Below are positions 17,590 to 25,526 of a stretch of 64,000 nucleotides of DNA, one piece after another. How positions within the stretch are numbered: position 1 is the first letter of the stretch; every line of letters starts with the position of its first letter. Under the pieces are notes generated by a model that had not been told where the DNA came from, ran no database searches, and saw only the letters and a program-made list of their open reading frames with translations. Position numbers and translations under genes: made by a program. The DNA is from Verrucomicrobiota bacterium (GTDB lineage: Bacteria; Verrucomicrobiota; Verrucomicrobiia; Opitutales; Intestinicryptomonadaceae). Location: assembly GCA_003343565.1 (NCBI GenBank), contig QALA01000027.1:42578-106577 (forward strand), written 5' to 3'.

Positions 17590-20500
17590 TTATTTCCTCC
17601 TCCTGCGCAATGCGGCGAGCGCCAGACAGGCCGCGCCGATTACGGCGGCGCAGGCGGCGGGTTCGGGAACCGCGGCATATCCGTAGTATGACAATTCGTC
17701 GGCGATGAAGGACAGATATTGCCCGTCGTAGTTCAGGCCGCTTATGCCGTCGGCCTGCGTCCACTCCCCGGAATCGCCCCTTTGGAATATGGAGAAGTCG
17801 GACGCGTTAAGCGAAGAATCATTTACGAGAAAACTTATGACCACGCTGTCGTTTTCGGACGACATTGAGCCGTCGAAGCCGTAGGCCTCCACGATTCTGA
17901 AACTGTCGCCCACAAACTCCCTCAGCGAATCCGTGGCAGTCGTCACGGAATTGACGCTGGCGGAATCCGCGTTAAAGGCCATGGCTATTTTTACAATCTC
18001 GCCGTCGCCCGCGACGGCCGAAATTCTGCCGTTTTCGCCCACGCTTGCAGGCTCGCTCAAGACGTCTATTTTAATATTTGCCGCATCGCTTGCCGAAAAC
18101 GCGTTGTCGGCATACGTGCCGCCGTAGGCGATTATTTTTCCCGCTCCGCTGATTCCCCCGGAGGATATGCCGTAGCTTCCGGAAAGCAAATTTGCGCCCG
18201 CCGAAATAGTTATCGTGCCGGAGTTTTCCACCGCGGCGTTAATCTGGGTTTCGGAACCTATCGCGAGATTCAAAAAGCCGTCCGACGCGATGCTTATCAG
18301 GCTCGAATTTACCTTTCCGCTTTCGTTTACGTTCAGCGCGCTCCCGTTTTTAATTGCCATTCCCCCCTCCGCGTTCACCGTTCCGCCGAGCACGTTCATG
18401 ACGCCGCCCTTGTCGGCCTGCGAATAGTTGGAATAGAATCCGAGATTTACGCTCTCTTTCGAATTGAACACGCCGCCGTTTCTGACATTGACGACGGTAT
18501 CGTTGTCAAACTGGCCTATGTTGCCGAGCTTTCCGACGCTCAGCGTTCCCCCGTTTATATCCAATATTCCGCCGTGGGACAGATTTCCCGCAGTGCTCAT
18601 CTGCGCTCCGTTGGAAACCGAAAGCAGGCCTCCTTCGTTTATGTATATATTGTGCTGGCTGTTGTCTATCGACACGGAGGTGTTTGCTCCGTAAACTTCC
18701 ATAACGCCGCCGTTGCGTATGGTGATGTCGCCGGCGCCGTTTTCGCCGGACACAGACATGGACGAGCCGCCGTCCAGAGCGAAAACGCCGCCCTTGCCTA
18801 TGTTCAAGTGGTTGGAGACGGCCACTTGGGAACCGCTCGCCGAAAGTTTTGCCGAAGGAGCCGCGGTTGCCGGATCGTTTGCGAGGGTTTCGTCGAACAC
18901 TCCGAGAGTGACATCGTTGAAGTTGAGCTTCGCGCCGTTTGAAGCCGTCAGGCTTCCGTCGGCCTTCGTGCCGATGTTGACGGCCTGGGCTGCGTTGACA
19001 ACGCCGCCGTTTACGTTCACGGCTCCCTTCCCGCTCGTGCCGTTGTCGTTGTAGTTCGTGGAGCCGATGTTCAGGTCTCCGCCGACGACGTCGAGCCTTC
19101 CCCCGGCATTGACGTTTATTTCGGCGTCCTTGCTGACAGTCTCGTCCGCCCTGTGCCCCACGTTGATTCCGGCATGCGCCTCCACGAGGCCGCCGTCATT
19201 TATGTTCATGACGGTCTTGCCGCCTCCGAGACTCGAATAGTCCCCGCCGAAATTCGACGCGATCTGCGCCTGCGTCCAATTTTTACCGAGAGTCAGAACT
19301 CCGTCGATTTCCGCCATGCCGCCAAATGCCAGATAGCCCAAATCCGCCGAGGAGCCGCTTCCGACGCTCATCGAGGCGCCCTCGTTTATGCCGACTTGAT
19401 AAGAATGCCTCCAAACGGAACCCTCGCCGGATACACTCACGCTTTGCCCGTTTTTAACCGCGAGCCAGTTGCGCGCGTCATCGCCGTAGTTGCTGTTCAG
19501 AGTCGCGCCGTTTGAAACGTTTACGGCGCCGGCGACGGACTGGTAGGCCTTGACCGCCCCGCTGCCCAAATTCATCGTGCCGCCCTCCACATTGAGCGTC
19601 CCCAAGAAATGTTCCATCGACCCCCTTACGGTGAGAGTTCCGCCTCCGGTCTTGACGACGGTCGACAGCGAATCCGTCGAGGCGATAGAGTCCGTTCCCG
19701 CGCTCCCGTCGCCTATGGTGACAGTCGCGCCTTCGGAAACGTTGAACGACGCGCTCGACCCTTCGCCGCCATAGCTTGAAAGGCGAATGAAGCCTCCCAG
19801 ACTGTCGTTCTTTTCCCCGCCGACCAAAACGTAATTTCCGGAATACACAACGTCTTTAGTGGCGTTGAACTTGATGTCGGAGGCGTTTGCAAATATGGCT
19901 CCCCCGCCGTTTCTCGACATGTCGGCGGGATTTTTTACCTCCACGGAGTTGCCCGTAAAAGACGCGTCGTTGAACACGGTTTTTTCGGCGGACGACTTGG
20001 TGTAAATGCGTAGCGCGCCGCCTTCGGCCCTGGTGTCGCCGACGGCCTTGTTTCCGGCGAATGAAGTGTTGCTTATGACGAGCCCGGAACCCTCATTGTT
20101 GGATTCGTAAATTATTGCGCCGGCGTTGACGATGTTGCCCTCGGCCGTATTTCCGGAGAACGACGAATTCGATATTTCGACGTTTATGGTACCGCCGCCG
20201 TAGCCGTCGGCAAGATAGAGCGCACCGCCGCTTACGGAAGCCTCCGAACCGTCGAGAGCGAGCGCGCTGTTGTTTTCAAACGCGGTATTGTCGAACTCGT
20301 ACTTTCCGCTCCATGCGACAATCGTTCCGCCCTGGACGCTCATGCCCGTCGCGCTGTTGCCGGAAAATTTTACGTTTTCAAACTTTCCCGACGCGTTTGC
20401 CCCGTTAAAGTGAATCGCGCTGCCCTGCACGTTCGGCGACCTGTTCTCCACCCACGGCTTTTCGCCCGGATTTACCGCGGACTTCGTGCCGACGACTTCG

Positions 20501-21945
20501 GAGTCCTTCATGCTGAGCGCGCCGTTGACGTAAATCGCGCCCTTGACCCATGTTCCGCTGGCCTGCGCCCCGTCGTGGGTGAGGGAATTGTTTTCAAACT
20601 TCGCGTTTGTAAGATTGAGCGTGCCACCCTCCGCGACCTCCGCAATGGGAGCTACGAAATATTCCAAATTCGCCCAGGAGGCGGAATTTTCTATTCCGCT
20701 CCACTTGCCGCCGTCCGAATTGAGGGTCGCGCCGGAAGCCACGTTTATGTCCGTTGAGGCGAGTCCGTTATTGGCGTTCATTACGCCCTCGTTCACGTTT
20801 AAAATTCCGGTATATCCGGCCATCGAGCCGTTTACGGTGAGCGTTCCGGCTCCCGATTTGGAAATGGCGTCGCCCTTATCGCGGTTTGCGATTGAGTCGT
20901 ACCCCTGTGCGCCGTTTCCTATGGTTAGCGCGGCTCCCTCGGAAATGTTGAAGTTTACGGCCCCTCCCTCCTTCATGTAGAGAAAACCGCCGCGCGAGTC
21001 GTCCTTGACGCCGCCGACTTCGGCAAAATTGCCGGAATAAGTCATGTTCTTTGTGACGTTCACATTCGCGACGGCGCCGGCTTCCACGTACATCGCGCCG
21101 CCGTATCCGTTTCCGATTGCGGAGTTGTCCGTAAAGAGGACGTTTGTGGCATTGCTGACGGCTCCGGAATTGCTGGCGTAAAACGCGCCGTAGGCGTCCG
21201 AAGAACTCTTGGCGACATTGCCCGATATTGTGGAATCCGTCATGTCGAGAGCGGCCGCGTAATTTTCGACCGCAGCCCCGCGAGCCTTGTTGTCTGCCTC
21301 AATCGTGTTGTTTAGAAAGGAGGAATTTTTAACCGAAAGATAGGACCCCTTCGAATTGACATTCAACGCCCCGCCCTGAACCCTGTAATTGCTGGACGCG
21401 TAATTTCCGGAGAATTGCGCTCCGTCGACATAGGCGGAACGCCCGTACATCACGTTCAAAAACATTCCGTAAACCGTGCCGTCGGCGGCAGTATTTATGA
21501 AGGCCTGATTGCCGCTGAACTCCCCGCCGTTTATTTGAATGCCCACTGCGTCGACGCCGAGCATGTACATTGTTGTAGAGCCGGATTCGTTGGAAAGCTC
21601 GGAAACGTTGTCGCGCCACAAGACGTTTTCCAATATCACGTCCCCCTTGGTCTTGATGTATCCGCCTATAATTTGCGCGTCGGCATTTAGCGTATTGCCG
21701 CTGATCTCGTTGCCGGAAAAGATATAGTCGTTTCCGGAAGCGGTGTCGTTTAAAATAACGCCCTTGTACTGTTCGTAGGCGTAGTCCCCGCCGATGTAAT
21801 CGTCGGCTACGGTTACGGTCTCGGCAAACGCCGCGCCCGACAGGAGCGCAACCCCGCAAAGCGCCGCCGCCGCGGAAGCGAACATGCCCGTATCTGCCGC
21901 CCGAAGGCGGATAATCCCATAAATATACAACAATAATTTTTTCAT
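17590..21945 (-). CDS. Giant PEP-CTERM beta-helix surface protein
   Basis: This 1451-residue secreted protein has a signal region ending near AAFAET (residue 42). Over a thousand residues of parallel beta-helix-type repeats follow, rich in Gly, Asn and Ser and studded with FSGN, GGA(L/I/M)Y and NxxS motifs, as in autotransporter passengers and chlamydial Pmp proteins. There is no outer-membrane barrel; the end is a PEP-CTERM signal starting VPEPAACAAVIG, then a hydrophobic helix and RRRRK. Such tails are processed by an exosortase, not seen here. The start MKKLLLYIYG at 21945 is preferred over a frame to 22050, which would cross the operator-like site. It is likely a cell-surface or matrix adhesin. 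Confidence 0.88.
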   Translation of the reverse strand: MKKLLLYIYGIIRLRAADTGMFASAAAALCGVALLSGAAFAETVTVADDYIGGDYAYEQYKGVILNDTASGNDYIFSGNEISGNTLNADAQIIGGYIKTKGDVILENVLWRDNVSELSNESGSTTMYMLGVDAVGIQINGGEFSGNQAFINTAADGTVYGMFLNVMYGRSAYVDGAQFSGNYASSNYRVQGGALNVNSKGSYLSVKNSSFLNNTIEADNKARGAAVENYAAALDMTDSTISGNVAKSSSDAYGAFYASNSGAVSNATNVLFTDNSAIGNGYGGAMYVEAGAVANVNVTKNMTYSGNFAEVGGVKDDSRGGFLYMKEGGAVNFNISEGAALTIGNGAQGYDSIANRDKGDAISKSGAGTLTVNGSMAGYTGILNVNEGVMNANNGLASTDINVASGATLNSDGGKWSGIENSASWANLEYFVAPIAEVAEGGTLNLTNAKFENNSLTHDGAQASGTWVKGAIYVNGALSMKDSEVVGTKSAVNPGEKPWVENRSPNVQGSAIHFNGANASGKFENVKFSGNSATGMSVQGGTIVAWSGKYEFDNTAFENNSALALDGSEASVSGGALYLADGYGGGTINVEISNSSFSGNTAEGNIVNAGAIIYESNNEGSGLVISNTSFAGNKAVGDTRAEGGALRIYTKSSAEKTVFNDASFTGNSVEVKNPADMSRNGGGAIFANASDIKFNATKDVVYSGNYVLVGGEKNDSLGGFIRLSSYGGEGSSASFNVSEGATVTIGDGSAGTDSIASTDSLSTVVKTGGGTLTVRGSMEHFLGTLNVEGGTMNLGSGAVKAYQSVAGAVNVSNGATLNSNYGDDARNWLAVKNGQSVSVSGEGSVWRHSYQVGINEGASMSVGSGSSADLGYLAFGGMAEIDGVLTLGKNWTQAQIASNFGGDYSSLGGGKTVMNINDGGLVEAHAGINVGHRADETVSKDAEINVNAGGRLDVVGGDLNIGSTNYNDNGTSGKGAVNVNGGVVNAAQAVNIGTKADGSLTASNGAKLNFNDVTLGVFDETLANDPATAAPSAKLSASGSQVAVSNHLNIGKGGVFALDGGSSMSVSGENGAGDITIRNGGVMEVYGANTSVSIDNSQHNIYINEGGLLSVSNGAQMSTAGNLSHGGILDINGGTLSVGKLGNIGQFDNDTVVNVRNGGVFNSKESVNLGFYSNYSQADKGGVMNVLGGTVNAEGGMAIKNGSALNVNESGKVNSSLISIASDGFLNLAIGSETQINAAVENSGTITISAGANLLSGSYGISSGGISGAGKIIAYGGTYADNAFSASDAANIKIDVLSEPASVGENGRISAVAGDGEIVKIAMAFNADSASVNSVTTATDSLREFVGDSFRIVEAYGFDGSMSSENDSVVISFLVNDSSLNASDFSIFQRGDSGEWTQADGISGLNYDGQYLSFIADELSYYGYAAVPEPAACAAVIGAACLALAALRRRRK

Positions 21946-21963
21946 AATTATTGCGAAAGTACA

Positions 21964-21987
21964 GTATTGAGAATACTCTATCGTCAA
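21964..21987 (-). promoter_or_regulatory. Promoter/operator of the giant PEP-CTERM gene
   Basis: Read on the minus strand, TTGACG (21987-21982) is followed by five bases and then GTATTCTCAATAC (21976-21964), 18 bases before the ATG at 21945. A possible -10 (TGTACT) lies just beyond. The 13-mer is an interrupted palindrome, GTATT-CTC-AATAC, and recurs exactly, in sense orientation, before the divergent recombinase gene. Confidence 0.6.
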
Positions 21988-22129
21988 AATCCGCCTAACA
22001 GATTGATACTCACGACAAATTGCAAACTCGCACAAACCTGCCCGCGGCAAAACGCCCGTCGCACTACCCGCAAAAAAACGGACAATCGCTTATAATTAAC
22101 ACAATTACGAACGCGTCATATTTTTAGGG

Positions 22130-22151
22130 TTGACACGGGTATTCTCAATAC
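22130..22151 (+). promoter_or_regulatory. Promoter/operator of the recombinase gene
   Basis: TTGACA at 22130-22135, three bases, then GTATTCTCAATAC at 22139-22151, ending one base before the ATG at 22153. It is the same 13-mer as upstream of the PEP-CTERM gene, so the 187-base divergent intergenic region is bounded by inverted copies. If TTGACA is a true -35 box, the transcript would begin at or inside the annotated start, so either the start is further downstream or the site has another role. Confidence 0.6.
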
Positions 22152-22152
22152 C

Positions 22153-23166
22153 ATGAACAACGAACTCATTTGCGCACAGACTCTGCTCTGCGGAAGCGGA
22201 ATTTCACTGCTCGACGCCGCACGGCTAATCCGAAACGCGCTCGACGCGCTGCCGAAAAATCCGACGCTCACCCCGCTTCAGTTTTGCGCAAAAGTCGTGG
22301 AGGCGGGCATGCGGCACATGCGCATAAAAGAGATGCCCATAAGGGACGCCTTTGCCGCATATCTGGAAACAAAGCGCGACTTGCGCCCCGACTCTCTTCG
22401 CGACATTCGGTATCTGGGAAAACGCCTTCTGCGCGCAAATCCCGACCTCGCCGAACGCAACTTTTCCGAAGTCGCACCCTGCGATTGCGAGACATGGCTG
22501 GCGACCGCCTTTTCAACCCCAAGCCAATTCAACAAGGGGCGCGCCATGCTTCACGGACTCTTCCAATTTGCGCTGCGCCGCCAGTGGTGCGAAAAAAATC
22601 CCGTTTCCGCAATAGCCAGGCGCAAAATCGTGGAACGGGAAATAATGCCGCTTACGCTGGCGGAAACCGCAAAGCTTCTAAAAAACTCGCAGGCCGACGG
22701 AGACGGAGAATGCTCCGCCGCAGTCGGACTTCTTATTCTTGCGGGAATCCGCCCGCGCGAAGTCCGGCGAATGCAGTGGCGCGACATAGACGTCTGCGAG
22801 CGCACAATCACCATACGTTCGCTCTGTTCGAAAACCGGCGGAACGCGCCAAGTGGAAATATGCCCCGCCCTCGAAAGGCTTTTAAGACGCGCAAAAAGGC
22901 GCGGGTACAATGTCTGCCCGCCCGGCTGGAACCGCCGCTGGAAATCGATAAGGGACGAATCCGGATTCGCCGGGAAGTGGGTGCAGGACGTCCTGCGGCA
23001 TACGTATGCAAGCTACCACGCAAAATATTTTCGGGATCTGTCAAGACTCCAACTCAATATGGGGCACCGCAATCAAACCCTACTGCTTTCGCGGTACGTC
23101 AACATGTTCGGAATTTCCGAAAGCGACGCAAAAAACTTTTTTAACCGCCGCGCATTTTCGCGCTAA
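22153..23166 (+). CDS. Tyrosine recombinase / site-specific integrase
   Basis: This 337-residue protein has an N-terminal SAM-like domain (about residues 60-150) and a C-terminal catalytic domain. Active-site residues visible are Arg200 (LAGIRPREVRR), Lys227 (SKTGG), Arg282 (VLRHTYASY), His305 (NMGHRNQ) and the nucleophile Tyr315 (LSRYVNM). The usual first His of the HxxR box is Asp279. It is divergent from the giant PEP-CTERM gene and shares its 13-base upstream motif. No att site, phage gene or transposon end is visible, so it looks like a resident recombinase tied to its neighbour rather than the integrase of an island. A later start (Met53 or Met56) is possible. Confidence 0.88.
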   Translation: MNNELICAQTLLCGSGISLLDAARLIRNALDALPKNPTLTPLQFCAKVVEAGMRHMRIKEMPIRDAFAAYLETKRDLRPDSLRDIRYLGKRLLRANPDLAERNFSEVAPCDCETWLATAFSTPSQFNKGRAMLHGLFQFALRRQWCEKNPVSAIARRKIVEREIMPLTLAETAKLLKNSQADGDGECSAAVGLLILAGIRPREVRRMQWRDIDVCERTITIRSLCSKTGGTRQVEICPALERLLRRAKRRGYNVCPPGWNRRWKSIRDESGFAGKWVQDVLRHTYASYHAKYFRDLSRLQLNMGHRNQTLLLSRYVNMFGISESDAKNFFNRRAFSR

Positions 23167-23632
23167 ACCGGCCCGTCGACAAACGTCGGACGGCGTCAAA
23201 CAACGCCGCATTCCGCACATTCGCGCACACCCCAAACGGGCTCGCATGCCGGACGAAAACGAAACGCAAACAAAATGCGCAACGCCGGATACAGGCGGGA
23301 CGCTCCGCCCCAGTTCCGTCGCAGTCGGCGCGCAAAGTTAAAAGACAAAATAAACGCAGCCGCAAAATCGGACAAGGCAGGCACGAATAGGCAGAAATTA
23401 GGCAGAAACGCACATTTACCGCAGAACCTCTCCCATGCTAAAATAAACCGCAATGACGAGCCGGCAAAACCGTTTCAATTTCCATGCAAAGCCCCCGCCG
23501 CCCGCTCCAAACCTATCGGAGCTTCGCGCGGCGCGCAGGCGTTTAATTTGTTTGCTTTGGCGCAAACGTCAATTAGAAAATTAAAACATATAAGAACGCT
23601 AACAACAACAATCAACTTGAAGGAATAAGGAT
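23167..23632. other. Intergenic region before the metal-transporter gene
   Basis: About 465 bases without a convincing gene. The last 100 bases are AT-rich, and AAGGA stands about nine bases before the ATG at 23633. An interrupted palindrome, GTTTGC-N6-GCAAAC, lies at 23550-23567 and could bind a regulator. I found no cobalamin-riboswitch consensus boxes by eye. Confidence 0.45.
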
Positions 23633-24520
23633 ATGCACATTCCATCTGAAATGCTGTCGGGCGCGGTTTGCCCGGTAAGTGCGGCGCTGGCCGCAACGGG
23701 AGTCGCAGCTTCCGTCTATGCGCTTGCAAAGACAGGCAAGGTTCCGTCCGCCCTCAAATTCTCGCTGGTAAGCGCGACCGTATTCGGACTGCAAATGTTG
23801 AACTATCCAATCTGGAGCGGCATCTCCGGCCACCTCATAGGGGGCGTATTCGCCGCATCGCTGCTCGGCATTCCCGCGGCGATTCTGTCGCTGTCGATAG
23901 TGCTCTTATTGCAGACGCTCATGTTTGCGGACGGCGGAATACTAATGCTGGGCGCAAACGTCCTGAACATGGCGCTGCTCGGAGCCGGATTGGGCGGAGC
24001 GGTTCGGGCATTTTTGATAAGGAAAAAATTTGGGGAAAGCGCGTCCACCGCGCTTGCGGCGTTTGTGTCCGTCGAGCTTGCGGCATTTGCGCTGTGCGCG
24101 GAACTGCTGGCTTCAGGCAAGGGCGGAATCCAGATTTTTGCAACGCTAATCGGCGTGCACACCGCGCTCGCGGCGGTCGAGGCGGGCGCGACGGCGGCGT
24201 TGTGCCGCATTGTCGGCTCCGAGGATTCCATGGCGGCTTCAAGGCGCTCCTACATAATTTTGGGGGCGATGCTTGTGGCCGCGCTTGCGCTCTCGCCGCT
24301 GGCATCGGCGTTCCCGGACGCGTTTGAATGGACGATGGAAAGCTTTGCGCTTCTGCCCGACGCGCCAAACTTTGCCGGCGCGCCGTTTGCCGATTACGCC
24401 GCATTCGGCGGCGAAGGCGCCCTGTCCACGCTGCTTGCCGGAATCATCGGCGCGGCCGCGACATTCGCGCTGTCGTTCGCAGCGGCAAGGGCGTTTTCAA
24501 AGTCCGCCGCCCGGCTTTAG
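23633..24520 (+). CDS. cbiM: Energy-coupling-factor metal transporter, CbiM/NikM with PDGLE-like C-terminus
   Basis: This 295-residue membrane protein is the substrate-binding S-component of a cobalt or nickel ECF uptake system. It begins MHIPSEMLSG; the N-terminal Met-His pair is the metal ligand in this family. SGHLIGGVFAASLLG near residue 65 supplies the second conserved His. Seven helices follow, then a C-terminal section with PDAFEWTMESF and a final helix that matches the PDGLE/CbiN-NikN partner, so M and N are fused. No CbiQ or CbiO gene lies nearby; the ATPase must be elsewhere or shared. A strong hairpin terminator follows at 24614. Nickel and cobalt cannot be distinguished. Confidence 0.87.
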   Translation: MHIPSEMLSGAVCPVSAALAATGVAASVYALAKTGKVPSALKFSLVSATVFGLQMLNYPIWSGISGHLIGGVFAASLLGIPAAILSLSIVLLLQTLMFADGGILMLGANVLNMALLGAGLGGAVRAFLIRKKFGESASTALAAFVSVELAAFALCAELLASGKGGIQIFATLIGVHTALAAVEAGATAALCRIVGSEDSMAASRRSYIILGAMLVAALALSPLASAFPDAFEWTMESFALLPDAPNFAGAPFADYAAFGGEGALSTLLAGIIGAAATFALSFAAARAFSKSAARL

Positions 24521-24613
24521 GCCGCAGACGCAAGACGCATTCAAGCGGAAATTCTGCCGGAGCTAAAATAGCAACACATTTGCAACGCATCAACGTACTT
24601 CCAACTCAGAATC

Positions 24614-24643
24614 GGGGCGCGAAAAAATCGCGCCCCTTTTTTT
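24614..24643 (+). terminator. Rho-independent terminator after cbiM
   Basis: A perfect 9-bp stem, GGGGCGCGA / TCGCGCCCC (24614-24622 and 24628-24636), with a five-A loop, is followed by seven T. It lies 94 bases after the cbiM stop. Confidence 0.92.
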
Positions 24644-24670
24644 CGGAAATCCAAAAATCCGAAGCGTTCC

Positions 24671-25149
24671 CCGCGCGCGTTATTTCAAACCCGACCGCTC
24701 GCGCGCGGCGGATTGCGGGGCTTGGCTTTATGGAAATGAAACCGCGCCTTGCCGCACCGCGAAATTCGACTTGGAAAAAATGAAACAAGATTTGTAAGCC
24801 GGACGACCTTCGCACGCGCCGGATTTTCGTCGGAGACAACGCAACGAATTTTTTTTTAAATTACGTTTTAACTTGCGAAACCGATACCCCCGGCTTTTTG
24901 TGAAACGGCGTCCACGGACGCAAAGATACAGATGCAACTCAAATTCCGCACAGGACTTTCGCCTGCGCCCGCATAAAAGAAATATTCCGAATGCCCCGCC
25001 GTCTGAAAGAAAACGCACGATAAATTTTTTCAAGTCCCGTTTCATTTTTTTCAAAATTAAATTTCGATGCGCGCCGGATAAAACTCAATGGCCAACATTG
25101 CAAAACCGCGCGCGTTGCTTCAAACCCGACCGCTCGCGCGCGGCGGATT
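24671..25149. repeat. Direct repeats flanking imperfect inverted arms
   Basis: A 44-base sequence at 24671-24714 recurs at 25106-25149 with two mismatches; the shared core is AACCCGACCGCTCGCGCGCG. Inside, 24760-24786 is an imperfect inverted match of 25039-25066 (GTTTCATTTTTT.CAA on the plus strand of the right arm), placed about equally far from each flanking repeat. The layout resembles a small degenerate insertion or MITE-like element, but no transposase or clear target duplication is seen. Confidence 0.6.
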
Positions 25150-25526
25150 TTTTTCGTCCGCAATCCCGCCATTTTAAATAAAGCCAGAAAAGTTTGGACA
25201 TCATGCGCACTTATCCCCGATGCGCCGCAATCCGGCCAATATTCCGCCAAGCGCACACGCATTGCAAAACAAATGCCGCTTGCTTTCGCGCATCGGCGAA
25301 TGCGATGCGCAAACACCTTCCGCGCTTTCCGCGCGCAGAAGCAATCCCCCAATCGCTCGAAAACGCGCCCGCAGAACTTCCCATGCCGCGGGCAGACTCG
25401 CGGCAATCGTTTCCGCATCAAACCCGCGTAAAGCCCGCGTAAAAACGGTTTCAGCCGCGCGCGCAACAGTGCGAAACCGCCGCCGCACCGCGCGCCAAAC
25501 GCCTCTTGCGCCGCGCACTAAACCGC

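Larger units (their letters stand above)
24521..25526. other. One-kilobase gap between convergent genes
   Basis: No convincing protein gene. It contains the rho-independent terminator at 24614-24643 and a pair of 44-base direct repeats enclosing imperfect inverted arms (24671-25149). Open frames here translate to Arg/Phe/Lys-rich peptides and show no start or ribosome-binding site. Confidence 0.5.

Noticed and set aside
21977..22138. Invertible promoter (phase-variation switch) between the two 13-base inverted repeats
   Set aside because: Both ends carry outward TTGAC boxes, so inversion would largely exchange equivalent promoters instead of turning one gene off. The repeats are only 13 bases. 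A shared operator explains the data as well; kept only as an alternative.
23167..23632. Cobalamin riboswitch controlling the CbiM-type gene
   Set aside because: I could not find the conserved B12-box (GCCACTG type) or a supporting fold by eye; only a small palindrome is present.
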